From Cellulomonas aerilata (lineage in GTDB: Bacteria; Actinomycetota; Actinomycetes; Actinomycetales; Cellulomonadaceae): a DNA stretch of 64,000 nucleotides. Positions 15,968-25,033 of this stretch are shown one piece after another. Where the stretch lies: NCBI RefSeq assembly GCF_007991755.1, contig NZ_BJYY01000002.1:124001-188000 (forward strand), read 5' to 3'. Under the pieces are notes generated by a model. That model searched no databases. It was given only the letters and a program-made list of their open reading frames with translations, and was not told where the DNA came from. Made by a program: the position numbers and the translations under genes. Position 1 is the stretch's first letter. Every line of letters starts with the position of its first letter.

Positions 15968-17137
15968 ATGCCGGTGCGCCCCAGCCGGAGGTCCCCCGCC
16001 GTGCTGCCGGGGACCTCCGCCCGGCACGCGCGGGGCCCGCGGACGCGGCGCGGAGTGCTCGGCGGGGTCCGGGCGGGCGTCCGGGCGGGCCTGGGTGCGC
16101 GCGGCGCTGCCGCCCCCGGAGCGGTCCGGACGGTCGTCCCGGTGGCCGGTGGTGCGCGCCCCGCGGGGGCGCCCGTGGCCGGCGGCGCACGCCCCGGTGC
16201 GCTCGCGGTGGCGGTCGCCGCCCTGGGGCTGGCCGCGGGCCTGGGCACCGGCGCGGCGGTGCAGGGGCTGCCCGGTGGCGCGGACCCGGGCGTGGCCGGG
16301 TCCCGGGTCGCGGGCGAGGTCGGCGCCGCCTCCGGCGCCACCGACGTGGCGACGGCGCGGGCGGCGTTGACGCGGCCCTCGACCGAGCGAGCCCCCGGGC
16401 CCGTCCCCGCGGCGTCCGGCGAGCCGGCGGCCGCGAGCGTGGCGGAGGTGGGGGCGGCGGCGGAGCTGGCGGCGCTCGCGGAGCGGCTCGAGGCCGCGGC
16501 CGGGGGGCTGCCCGGTGACGTGCGGCCGCTGCCGCTGCCCACGGTCGTCCCCCGGGACACGGTGGGGCCGGTGTGGCTGTCGCCGACGGACCGGGCCGAC
16601 GGGCTGCTGTCCGTCGAGGTGCTCGAGTCGGGGTCCGGCGTCCTGGACGTCGTCCCCGGGTCGTCCCCGGCGCCCGGGACCGCGCCGGTGACGTCCGTGC
16701 GCGTCGAGGTCGAGCAGGGGCTGGCGGTCGACGGTGCGGCGTTCGCGGGCGTCGTGATGGCTACCCTCAACGACCCGCGCGGCTGGGGCGCGCAGGGGGC
16801 GGTGACCTTCGCCCGGACCGACGGGCCGGCCGACGTGCGCGTGGTGCTCGCGTCCCCCGCGACGGTGGACGCGATGTGCGCGCCGCTGCCCACCGCCGGC
16901 CAGGTCTCCTGCGGCCGCGACGGCCACGCCGTGCTGAACCTGCGCCGATGGGTGGAGGCCACCGGCGAGTTCGCCGACCGGCACCTGTACCGCCAGTACC
17001 TGGTGAACCACGAGGTCGGGCACCTGCTCGGGCACACGCACGAGGAGTGCCCCGGCGCCGGGCAGCCGGCGCCGATCATGCAGCAGCAGTCCTACCGCGT
17101 GGCGCCCTGCACCCCCAACGGGTGGCCCTTCCCGTAG
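15968..17137 (+). CDS. DUF3152 protein with metzincin-like zinc site
   Basis: The 389-aa protein has a basic N-terminus, a membrane or signal helix at about 78-100 (GALAVAVAALGLAAGLG), an Ala/Gly-rich linker and a C-terminal DUF3152 domain (about 180-389). The domain carries HEVGHLLGHTH (348-358) followed by a downstream IMQQQ, which is the arrangement of a metzincin zinc site with its Met-turn. Four Cys residues probably form disulfides outside the cell. I infer a secreted or membrane-anchored metalloprotease. Proteolytic activity is not shown for this family as far as I know. Confidence 0.8.
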   Translation: MPVRPSRRSPAVLPGTSARHARGPRTRRGVLGGVRAGVRAGLGARGAAAPGAVRTVVPVAGGARPAGAPVAGGARPGALAVAVAALGLAAGLGTGAAVQGLPGGADPGVAGSRVAGEVGAASGATDVATARAALTRPSTERAPGPVPAASGEPAAASVAEVGAAAELAALAERLEAAAGGLPGDVRPLPLPTVVPRDTVGPVWLSPTDRADGLLSVEVLESGSGVLDVVPGSSPAPGTAPVTSVRVEVEQGLAVDGAAFAGVVMATLNDPRGWGAQGAVTFARTDGPADVRVVLASPATVDAMCAPLPTAGQVSCGRDGHAVLNLRRWVEATGEFADRHLYRQYLVNHEVGHLLGHTHEECPGAGQPAPIMQQQSYRVAPCTPNGWPFP

Positions 17138-17205
17138 GTCAACGCGGGGCCGGGTGGGCCGGTGCGGGCGGGGTGTCCCACGTCCCGCGCGTCGCGGGCA
17201 CGGGC

Positions 17206-20200
17206 ATGTCGGTGGCGCGTGATGTGATCCGTGCCGTGACCGCCTCCCTGCTCCTCGAGCCGACCGGGGTGCGACTCGTCCGTCCGTCCGTCGTGGGCGG
17301 CGGCGCCGTCGCCCTGGACGCCGACCAGCGCCGCGTCGTCGACCGGGTCTGCGCGCCGGACCTGCGCGCCCTGCTGGCCCTCGGCGCCCCGGGCACCGGC
17401 AAGACGACCACGGCGATCGAGGCGGTCGTCGCCGCCACCGACGCGCTGGGCCTGACGCCCGACGACGTCCTGGTGCTCGTGCCGACCCGCCGCGCCGCGG
17501 CGGACCTGCGCGACCGCCTCTCCGCGCGCCTGAGCCGCACCGCCGGGCAGCCGATGGTCCGGACCGCCGCGTCGGCCGCGTTCTCCGTCCTGCGGGCGCG
17601 GGCCGCACACCTCGGCGAGCCGCCGCCCACGCTCATCTCCGGCCCCGAGCAGGACCTGCTGCTCGGTGAGCTGCTCGCCGGGCACGCCGCGGGCGACGGG
17701 GTGCCGCTGAGCTGGCCCGCGGCGGTCCCCGCCGACGTGATCGGCGTGCGGTCCTTCCGCGACGAGCTGCGCGACCTGCTCATGCGCGCCGCCGAGCGCG
17801 GTCTGGCACCGGACGACCTGGCCCTGCTGGGCCGGCGCCACGGCCGCGCGGAGTGGGTCGCCGCGGCGCAGCTGTACGGGGAGTACCTGGACGTCACACG
17901 GCTGCGGCAGTCCACCCCGGACGCGGGCGACCGGTTCGACCCGGCCGTCGTCGTCGACGAGGCCGCCGAGGCGCTGCTGGCCTGGGACGACGAGGTGCCC
18001 GGTGCGGCCCGCCCTCGCTGGCGGCTCGTCGTCGTCGACGACCACCAGGAGAGCACGGCCGCCACGGCGCGGCTGCTGCGCGTGCTGGCCGACGACGGCG
18101 CGCGGCTGCTGCTGCTCGCCGACCCCGACGAGGCCGTTCAGACCTTCCGCGGGGCGTTCCCCGCGCTGGTCGGTCGGGCGACGGCGGCCGGCCGCGGGCT
18201 CGGCGAGCTGGGCGCCGAGAGCCTCCTGCTCGGCACGGCCTGGCGGCAGCCGGCGGCCCTGCGGGCGGTCACCACGGCCGTCACGCAGGGGATCGGGTCG
18301 GTCGCCGGGGTCCGGCACCGCCGCGCGGTCGGCCGTCCGGACGGCGCCACCACGGGCGCGACGGCACGGGTCGCGATCCTGCCCAGCCCCGCCCAGGAGG
18401 CCGCGTACGTCGTGCACGCGCTGCGCAGCGCGCACCTGGAGCGCGGTGTCCCGTGGGGGCGGATGGCGGTCGTCGCCCGGTCCGGCGGCCAGGTCACCGC
18501 GCTGCGCCGCGCCCTGGCCGGCGGGTCGGTCCCGGTCTCGGTGCTGGGCAGCGACGTGCCGCTGCGCGAGGAGCCCGCCGTCCGCCCGCTGCTGCTGGCG
18601 CTGCGGTGCGCCCTGGACCCGGTGACGCTCGACGCGGAGGCCGCGACGACCCTGCTGACCTCCCCGTACGGCGGGGCGGACGCGGTCGGGCTGCGCCGGG
18701 TCCGTCGCGCGCTGCGGGCCGAGGAGCTCGCCGGTGGCGGCGGCCGGGCCAGCGACGCGCTGCTCGTGGAGATGCTGCAGGACCCGGCGCGGACCGCGAC
18801 GCTGCCGTCGACCGTCCGGCGCGGGCCCCGCCGGCTGGCCGAGCTGCTCGCCGCGGGCCGCCTGGCCGGCCTCGAGCCGGGCGCCACCGCCCAGACGGTG
18901 CTGTGGGCGGTGTGGTCCGCCGCCGGGCTGGCCGAGCCGTGGCGACGGGCGGCGCTCGCGGGCGGCGCAGCCGGGGCGCGCGCCGACCGGGACCTGGACG
19001 CCGTCCTGGCGCTGTTCCGCGCCGCCGAGACGTTCGTCGACCGGCTGCCGCAGGCGGCGCCGCTGGCGTTCGTCGAGTACCTGGAGTCCCAGGACCTGCC
19101 GTCGGACAGCCTCGCCGCCCGCTCGGCCGACGCCGACACCGTGGCGGTGCTCACCCCCGCGGGGGCGGCCGGGCGCGAGTGGGACGTCGTCGTGGTGGCC
19201 GGCGTGCAGGACGGCACCTGGCCGGACCTGCGCCTGCGCGACTCGCTGCTGGGCGCGCAGGCGCTCGTGGAGCTGCTGGCGGGCCGGTCCGCCGACGGGG
19301 AGGTGGCCGGCGGCGAGGCCCGGGCCGCCGTCCTGGCCGACGAGCTGCGGTCCTTCGCGGTGGCCACCTCGCGCGCGCGGCGTGCGCTGCTCGTCACCGC
19401 GGTCGCCGACGCCGACCAGCAGCCGTCGCCGTTCGTCGACCTGGTCCAGCCGCCCGACGGGTCCGGTGAGGCGGGGGACGGCAGCGACGAGCGTGACGAG
19501 CGGCTGGCCACCGCTCCGGCCCCGCTGGACCTGCGTGGGCTGGTCGGGGTCCTGCGCGCACGCCTGGAGGAGAGCGTGGCCCGGCCCGGCGGGCGGCCCG
19601 ACCCGCAGGCCGTGCAGCTGCTGGCCCACCTGGCGCGCCGGGGCGTCGAGGGCGCGGACCCGGCCCAGTGGCACGGCCTCGCGCCGTTGACCACCACCGA
19701 GCCGTTGTGGCCCGAGAACGAGAAGGTGCCGGTCTCGCCCTCGAAGGCCGAGACGGTGACCACGTGCGCGCTGCGCTGGGCGCTGGAGACGGCCGGCGGG
19801 ACCGTCGCGGACGGCACGAGCCAGACGCTCGGGACGCTGATCCACGCGATCGCGCAGACCCTGCCGCGGGGCACCGAGAGCGAGCTGCTCGCCGAGCTGG
19901 ACCGGCGCTGGCTCGAGCTGGGGCTGCGTCCGGGGTGGCCGTCCCTCGCCGAGCGCCGGCGGGCCGAGGCGATGGTCCGCCGCCTCGCCGCGTACGTCGC
20001 GTCGGCCGGTGAGCCGGTGCTGCTGGAGGCGCCGTTCAGCGTCGAGCTGGACCGCGCGGTCCTGCGCGGGGTCGTCGACCGCGTCGAGGACGTGGGCGAC
20101 GGGCTCGTCCAGGTCGTCGACCTCAAGACGGGCAAGCGGGCGCCGACCGCCGGCCGGGCCGAGGACAACCCGCAGCTCGCGAGCTACCAGCTCGCGGTCA

Positions 20201-20472
20201 CCGAGGGCGCCTTCGACGGGCTCCCGGCGGGGTCCCGCAGCGCCGGGGCGCAGCTCGTCTTCGTCGCCCTGGGCAGCAGGCCGACCGTGCGCCGGCAGGC
20301 GGGGCTCGAGGTGACCGAGGACGGGTCGACGTGGGCGCACGCCATGGTCGACGGCGTCGCGACCACGATGGCGGCGTCGGCGTTCACCGCGTGCGTCAAC
20401 GACCTGTGCACCATGTGCCCCGTGCGCACGAGCTGCCCGGTGCGGCCCGAGGGTCGGCAGGTGGTCGAGTGA
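17206..20472 (+). CDS. adnA: AdnA-like subunit of AdnAB helicase-nuclease
   Basis: The 1088-aa protein combines a UvrD-type helicase (Walker A GAPGTGKTT at 60-68) with a C-terminal RecB-type nuclease. VVDLKTGK at about 970-977 holds the catalytic Asp and Lys, and Cys 854, 1068, 1071 and 1077 (C..CxxCxxxxxC) form the iron-sulfur cluster ligands seen in AddB/AdnA. AdnAB resects double-strand breaks in Actinobacteria. The ATG at 17206 has no clear ribosome site; a GTG at 17236 (VTASLLLEP) is a good alternative. The stop overlaps the adnB start (GTGA). Confidence 0.9.
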   Translation: MSVARDVIRAVTASLLLEPTGVRLVRPSVVGGGAVALDADQRRVVDRVCAPDLRALLALGAPGTGKTTTAIEAVVAATDALGLTPDDVLVLVPTRRAAADLRDRLSARLSRTAGQPMVRTAASAAFSVLRARAAHLGEPPPTLISGPEQDLLLGELLAGHAAGDGVPLSWPAAVPADVIGVRSFRDELRDLLMRAAERGLAPDDLALLGRRHGRAEWVAAAQLYGEYLDVTRLRQSTPDAGDRFDPAVVVDEAAEALLAWDDEVPGAARPRWRLVVVDDHQESTAATARLLRVLADDGARLLLLADPDEAVQTFRGAFPALVGRATAAGRGLGELGAESLLLGTAWRQPAALRAVTTAVTQGIGSVAGVRHRRAVGRPDGATTGATARVAILPSPAQEAAYVVHALRSAHLERGVPWGRMAVVARSGGQVTALRRALAGGSVPVSVLGSDVPLREEPAVRPLLLALRCALDPVTLDAEAATTLLTSPYGGADAVGLRRVRRALRAEELAGGGGRASDALLVEMLQDPARTATLPSTVRRGPRRLAELLAAGRLAGLEPGATAQTVLWAVWSAAGLAEPWRRAALAGGAAGARADRDLDAVLALFRAAETFVDRLPQAAPLAFVEYLESQDLPSDSLAARSADADTVAVLTPAGAAGREWDVVVVAGVQDGTWPDLRLRDSLLGAQALVELLAGRSADGEVAGGEARAAVLADELRSFAVATSRARRALLVTAVADADQQPSPFVDLVQPPDGSGEAGDGSDERDERLATAPAPLDLRGLVGVLRARLEESVARPGGRPDPQAVQLLAHLARRGVEGADPAQWHGLAPLTTTEPLWPENEKVPVSPSKAETVTTCALRWALETAGGTVADGTSQTLGTLIHAIAQTLPRGTESELLAELDRRWLELGLRPGWPSLAERRRAEAMVRRLAAYVASAGEPVLLEAPFSVELDRAVLRGVVDRVEDVGDGLVQVVDLKTGKRAPTAGRAEDNPQLASYQLAVTEGAFDGLPAGSRSAGAQLVFVALGSRPTVRRQAGLEVTEDGSTWAHAMVDGVATTMAASAFTACVNDLCTMCPVRTSCPVRPEGRQVVE

Positions 20473-23400
20473 GCGGGCTGTCCGCCGTCGCGATCGCCCG
20501 GCTGCTCGGTCGCGACGAGCCGACCCCGGAGCAGGTGCGCATCATCGAGGCGCCCCTGGAGCCCATGCTGGTGGTCGCCGGCGCGGGGTCCGGCAAGACC
20601 GAGACGATGGCCGCGCGGGTCGTGTGGCTCATCGCCAACGGGCTCGTGGCCCCGCACGAGGTGCTCGGGCTGACGTTCACGCGCAAGGCCGCCGGTGAGC
20701 TCGGCGACCGGGTGCGGCTGCGGCTGCGCCGGCTGCTGCGGGCGATGCCCGAGGCCGGCATCCCGCTGCCGCCCACCTTCGCGGCCGGGGGCGCCGGGCC
20801 CGGGAGCACGCCCACGCCCGCGGGCGCAGGCGCCGGCGCCGGTGGCGGTCTGGACCTGGCCCGTCCCACCGTGTCGACGTACAACTCCTACGCGGCGTCC
20901 CTGGTCACCGACCACGCGCTGCGGCTGGGGATCGAGCCCTCCTCTAGCCTCCTGGGGGAAGCGGGCCAGTGGCAGCTCGCCCACGAGGTGGTCGACTCCT
21001 GGGCCGGGGACCTGGACACCGACGCGGCGACGTCCACGCTGGTCAACGCCGTGCTGTCGCTGTCCGGCGCGCTCAGCGAGCACCTGCTCGACCCGGCGGA
21101 CGCCCGGCGGGAGATGGAGCACCTCGTCGAGCGCATCCTCGAGGTCCCCGACGCCGCGCCCCGCAAGGGCCCGTACGCGGACGTGGAGAAGCTGGTGCGC
21201 TCGCTCGGTGAGCGCGCGCGCGTGCTGGAGGTGGTCGAGGCCTACCGGCGCCGCAAGCGCGCCGCGGACGCGATCGACTTCGGTGATCAGGTGGCGATCG
21301 CCGCCCGGCTCGCGCGCGAGGTCCCCGCGGTGGGGGAGATCGAGCGCGCCCGGTTCCGGGTCGTGCTGCTGGACGAGTACCAGGACACGTCGCACGCCCA
21401 GCTCGAGCTGCTGTCCTGCCTGTTCGGCGGCGGCCACCCCGTCACCGCGGTCGGCGACCCGCACCAGTCCATCTACGGCTGGCGCGGGGCGAGCGCCGGG
21501 GGGCTGGAGCGCTTCCCGGAGCGCTTCCCGACCACCGTGGGCGACCGCACGGCGCCCGCGCCGGTCCGGTACCTGTCCACGTCGTGGCGCAACGACCACG
21601 CCGTCCTGGATGCCGCCAACCACGTCGCCGGACCGCTGCGCGCAGCCGGTCGGACCGGCGCACGGGGGGACGACCCGACGGGCAGCCCCACCGGCAGCCC
21701 CACCGGCACCGTCGCCGTCCCGCGCCTGGAGGCCGCACCCCGGGCCGGGCGCGGCACCGTCGTGGCGACCTACCCGGCGACGGTGGAGGAGGAGGCCGCG
21801 GCGGTCGCGGGCTTCGTGCTGCAGCACTGGCGCCCCGCCGGTCGTGGCCCGGGCGGGTCGCGGGTGACCGCCGCCGTCCTGTGCCGCAAGCGCTCGCAGT
21901 TCGACGCGCTGGAGGTCGCGCTGCGCGCCGCGGGCCTGCCGGTGGAGGTCGTGGGCCTCGGCGGGCTGCTGCACACCCCCGAGGTCGTCGACCTGGTGTC
22001 GGTCCTGCGCGCGGCGCACGACCCGTCGCGGGGGGACGCGCTGGTCCGGCTGCTCACCGGCGCGCGGGTTCGCCTGGGCATCGCGGACATGCACGCCCTG
22101 GCGCAGTGGGCTGCCGAGCTCGCGGGCGCCCACGACGCGCGGGCGCGACGGGGTGTGCGGGCCGGCGCCGCGGAGGACGACGCCCCGGTCGTCGAGGGCG
22201 ACGTCGTCGACGACCGCAGCATCGTCGACGCGCTGGACGACCTGCCTCCGCGCGGGTGGCGCAGCCGGACCGGCCGGACCCTGACACCGGACGCCCACGA
22301 CCGGCTCGAGCGCCTCGCGTCGCTGCTGCGCGTGCTGCGCTCGCACACCTACCTGTCCCTGCCCGAGCTCGTCGCCGAGGCGGAGCGGCTCCTGGGCCTG
22401 GACATCGAGGTCGCCGCGCGGCCGGGCACCAGCCACGGCCGCGCCCGGGCGCACCTGGACGCGTTCCGGGACGTCGCCGTCCAGTTCAGCGACGGGGCCG
22501 ACACCCCGACGCTCGGGGCGTTCCTCGCCTGGCTCGGCGCCGCGGAGGCCCAGGAGGACGGCCTCGACCGGCCCGTCACCGAGCCGGACCCCGACGCCGT
22601 GCAGGTCATCACCATCCACGGGGCCAAGGGCCTGGAGTGGGACGTCGTCGCGGTCGCCGGCCTGGCCGACGGCGTGCTGCCCGCCACCGCGACCTCCGGC
22701 AAGGACGGTCCCGTCGACAGCGGGTGGCTGACCGGCCTGGGTGTGCTGCCGTACCCGCTGCGCGGGGACGCGGCGGAGCTCCCGGACTTCCCGGTCGAGC
22801 AGGCCGGCCACAAGGAGCTCGAGGCGCTGCGCCGGGAGTTCCGCCGCGACGTCGGCGCGCACCTGGTCGCCGAGGAGCGGCGGCTGGCGTACGTGGCGCT
22901 GACCCGCGCCCGGTCCGCGCTGCTGCTCAGCGGGTCGTGGTGGCGGGACCGCAAGGACCCGCAGCCGCCGTCGCTGTTCCTCGGCGAGCTGGTCCGCGCC
23001 GGGCTCGTGACCACCGACGACTGGGCCCCGGAGCCGGCCGACGGCCAGGCCAACCCGCGGACCGCCGAGCCGGTCAGCCACCCTTGGCCGTCCGACCCCT
23101 TCGGGACGGGGCCGCGTCGCGCGCACGTCGGTGCGGCGGCCGCTGCGGTGCGGACCGCGATGGGCGCACTCGAGGAGCCGGACGGCGCCACCGGGGGGCG
23201 CACCGCACCGGCCACCGGGCTCGCGCTCGGTCTGGAGGTGCCGCTCGCCCGGACCGCGGAGCTGCTGCTCGCCGAGCGCGACCGCCTGCGCGACCCGTCG
23301 GTCGACGTGCCGCTGCCGGCGCACCTGTCGGCGTCGGCGCTCGTGCGGCTCGCGGCCGACCGTGACGCGTTCGCCGAGGCGCTGCGCCGTCCGGTCCCGC

Positions 23401-23912
23401 TCGAGCCGTCCGTGCAGGCGCGCCGCGGCACGGAGTTCCACGCGTGGGTCGAGCGGTACTACGGCGCGGCCTCGCTCGTGGACGTCGACGCCCTGCCTGG
23501 CGCCGACGACGACTCGGTCGCCGTGGACGCCGACCAGGCGGCCCTGCGCCAGGCGTTCCTGGCGACCCCCTGGGCGGCGCTGCGGCCCCGGGCGGTGGAG
23601 GTCGACATCGAGACGCCCGTCGCCGGGTACGTCCTGCGCTGCCGGGTCGACGCGGTGTTCGACCTGCCCGACGGTCGGGTCGTGGTGGTCGACTGGAAAA
23701 CCGGTCGCCCGCCCGCCGACGACGCGGCCGCCCGCGCGCGCGAGGTCCAGCTGGCGGTGTACCGGCTGGCGTGGGCCCGCTGGTCCGGCACCCCGGTCGA
23801 CCGGGTCGACGCCGCGTTCTGCTACGTGGGGGCGGGGGTCACGGTCACGCCCCGGCGACTGCTGGACGAGTCCGAGATCGAGGCGCTGCTGGACGAGGCG
23901 GCGGCCGGGTGA
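20469..23912 (+). CDS. adnB: AdnB-like subunit of AdnAB helicase-nuclease
   Basis: The 1147-aa protein has the UvrD-type motor motifs AGAGSGKTE (37-45), GLTFTRKAAGEL, LLDEYQDTSH (Asp 302), GDPHQSIYGWRGA, STSWRND, TIHGAKGLEWD and VALTRARSALLL, followed by a PD-(D/E)XK nuclease with VVDWKTGRPP (Asp 1075). In mycobacterial AdnAB this subunit is the main motor. There are family-atypical Gly/Pro/Thr-rich inserts (around residues 100-125 and 395-420). The GTG start overlaps the adnA stop, so equal synthesis is expected. The order adnA-adnB matches Rv3202c-Rv3201c. Confidence 0.93.
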   Translation: MSGLSAVAIARLLGRDEPTPEQVRIIEAPLEPMLVVAGAGSGKTETMAARVVWLIANGLVAPHEVLGLTFTRKAAGELGDRVRLRLRRLLRAMPEAGIPLPPTFAAGGAGPGSTPTPAGAGAGAGGGLDLARPTVSTYNSYAASLVTDHALRLGIEPSSSLLGEAGQWQLAHEVVDSWAGDLDTDAATSTLVNAVLSLSGALSEHLLDPADARREMEHLVERILEVPDAAPRKGPYADVEKLVRSLGERARVLEVVEAYRRRKRAADAIDFGDQVAIAARLAREVPAVGEIERARFRVVLLDEYQDTSHAQLELLSCLFGGGHPVTAVGDPHQSIYGWRGASAGGLERFPERFPTTVGDRTAPAPVRYLSTSWRNDHAVLDAANHVAGPLRAAGRTGARGDDPTGSPTGSPTGTVAVPRLEAAPRAGRGTVVATYPATVEEEAAAVAGFVLQHWRPAGRGPGGSRVTAAVLCRKRSQFDALEVALRAAGLPVEVVGLGGLLHTPEVVDLVSVLRAAHDPSRGDALVRLLTGARVRLGIADMHALAQWAAELAGAHDARARRGVRAGAAEDDAPVVEGDVVDDRSIVDALDDLPPRGWRSRTGRTLTPDAHDRLERLASLLRVLRSHTYLSLPELVAEAERLLGLDIEVAARPGTSHGRARAHLDAFRDVAVQFSDGADTPTLGAFLAWLGAAEAQEDGLDRPVTEPDPDAVQVITIHGAKGLEWDVVAVAGLADGVLPATATSGKDGPVDSGWLTGLGVLPYPLRGDAAELPDFPVEQAGHKELEALRREFRRDVGAHLVAEERRLAYVALTRARSALLLSGSWWRDRKDPQPPSLFLGELVRAGLVTTDDWAPEPADGQANPRTAEPVSHPWPSDPFGTGPRRAHVGAAAAAVRTAMGALEEPDGATGGRTAPATGLALGLEVPLARTAELLLAERDRLRDPSVDVPLPAHLSASALVRLAADRDAFAEALRRPVPLEPSVQARRGTEFHAWVERYYGAASLVDVDALPGADDDSVAVDADQAALRQAFLATPWAALRPRAVEVDIETPVAGYVLRCRVDAVFDLPDGRVVVVDWKTGRPPADDAAARAREVQLAVYRLAWARWSGTPVDRVDAAFCYVGAGVTVTPRRLLDESEIEALLDEAAAG

Positions 23913-23929
23913 GCCGTCCCCCGCTCAGG

Positions 23930-23993
23930 CAGGCACGCGCTCCGGCGGGCACGCGCTCCGGCAGGCACGCGCTCCGGCGGGCACGCTCAGAAG
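23930..23993. repeat. Four tandem 16-bp units after adnB
   Basis: Units caggcacgcgctccgg and cgggcacgcgctccgg alternate three times, and a fourth unit is degraded. The array fills the gap between convergent adnB and phosphotransferase genes. No good hairpin terminator was seen there. Confidence 0.8.
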
Positions 23994-24018
23994 GGCACGC
24001 GCCCGGGCAGGCGTGCGC

Positions 24019-24957
24019 TCAGGCGAGTGACGGCTCGCTGACCGGCTCGCGGGTGTGCTCGTCGAGCTCCTGGAGCATCTCCACCGCGTCCGCCACGACC
24101 GACTCGTCGCGCGAGCGCACCCCGTAGAGCAGCCATCGGGCGAGCGCCAGCTCGCCGGCGAGCAGGGCGCGGTCGAGCAGGTGCGGGTCCACCATCTCGG
24201 TCCGGCGCAGCTGGTAGGCCTCGAGGATCGACTCCACGGCGTCCTCCGGGGCCGCCACGACCAGCCACGCCAGGTCGTCGGCGGGGTCCGCGACCTGGGT
24301 GTCGCCCCAGGCGAGGATGCCGGTCACCGTGTCGCCGTCGGTCAGCACGTGCTCCGCGCTGAGGTCGCCGTGCACGACCGTGGGGCGGAAGCGCCACAGC
24401 GTGACGTCCTCCAGCCGCTCCTCCCAGCGCCGCAGCAGTGCGGGCGGGACCTTGCCGGTGCGGGCCGCCTCGTCGACCTCGGCGAGCCGGCGGGCGCGGT
24501 ACGCGGCCGCGTCGTAGGTGGGCAGCCCGGCGTTCTCCACCAGCTCGACCGGCAGCTCGTGCAGGGCGGCCAGCGCCCGGCCGAGGGACGCCGCCAGCCC
24601 CGGGCCCGCCCGCAGCGCCTCGATGTGCAGCGGCTGACCGGGCACCTCGCGGTGCACGACGGCCCGGCCGCCCTCCGGCAGGTGCGCGAACCCGGCCGGA
24701 CGTGGCGCGGTGAAGGGGACGCGGCCGCCGGCGACGTGCTCGGCGAGCAGCTCGAGCAGCGCGGTCTCGGCCTCGAGGGCCGCTCCGGCGCCGGGGCTCA
24801 CCGGGGCACGGACGACCCAGCGACGGCCCTGGGCGTCGATGACGACGGCCGTGTCGACGTCGCCGCCGGCATTCGCGGGCCGGCGCACGTCGAACGCGTC
24901 CAGCCCGGGGATGGCCACGGTGGCCAGGGCCGCGAGCGAGAGAGGTGAGCGAGGCAC
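24019..24957 (-). CDS. Aminoglycoside/macrolide phosphotransferase-like kinase
   Basis: The 312-aa protein has an APH fold with catalytic HGDLSAEH (196-203), AWGDTQVADPADDLAW (DPADD at 224-228 for Mg binding) and an N-terminal VVRAPVSPGA lobe containing an early Glu-rich helix. It looks like the macrolide 2'-phosphotransferase-like proteins kept beside adnB and nudC in many Actinobacteria, so a housekeeping substrate is more likely than a dedicated resistance role. Start GTG at 24957 has TACCCT 6 nt upstream, giving a leaderless transcript. It is divergent from nudC. Confidence 0.85.
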   Translation of the reverse strand: MPRSPLSLAALATVAIPGLDAFDVRRPANAGGDVDTAVVIDAQGRRWVVRAPVSPGAGAALEAETALLELLAEHVAGGRVPFTAPRPAGFAHLPEGGRAVVHREVPGQPLHIEALRAGPGLAASLGRALAALHELPVELVENAGLPTYDAAAYRARRLAEVDEAARTGKVPPALLRRWEERLEDVTLWRFRPTVVHGDLSAEHVLTDGDTVTGILAWGDTQVADPADDLAWLVVAAPEDAVESILEAYQLRRTEMVDPHLLDRALLAGELALARWLLYGVRSRDESVVADAVEMLQELDEHTREPVSEPSLA

Positions 24958-24963
24958 ACCGCC

Positions 24964-24969
24964 AGGGTA
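24964..24969 (-). promoter_or_regulatory. -10 element for leaderless phosphotransferase gene
   Basis: TACCCT on the minus strand lies exactly 6 nt before the GTG start codon. Confidence 0.5.
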
Positions 24970-25021
24970 GGGCGAGCCCCGTGCGATCCCGGGCCGCCGG
25001 GTGGGCGTGTCCGCATCCCGT

Positions 25022-25027
25022 TAGCGT
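25022..25027 (+). promoter_or_regulatory. -10 element for leaderless nudC
   Basis: TAGCGT lies exactly 6 nt before the nudC GTG at 25034. The -10 box faces that of the divergent phosphotransferase about 55 bp away. Confidence 0.5.
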
Positions 25028-25033
25028 GACGGC

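Noticed and set aside
23930-23993. CRISPR array
   Set aside because: The units are 16 bp and directly adjacent without spacers, and no cas gene is present.
24019-24957. Acquired macrolide or aminoglycoside resistance gene
   Set aside because: The gene is in a conserved chromosomal order with adnB and nudC and has core-like composition, so a dedicated resistance determinant is unlikely.
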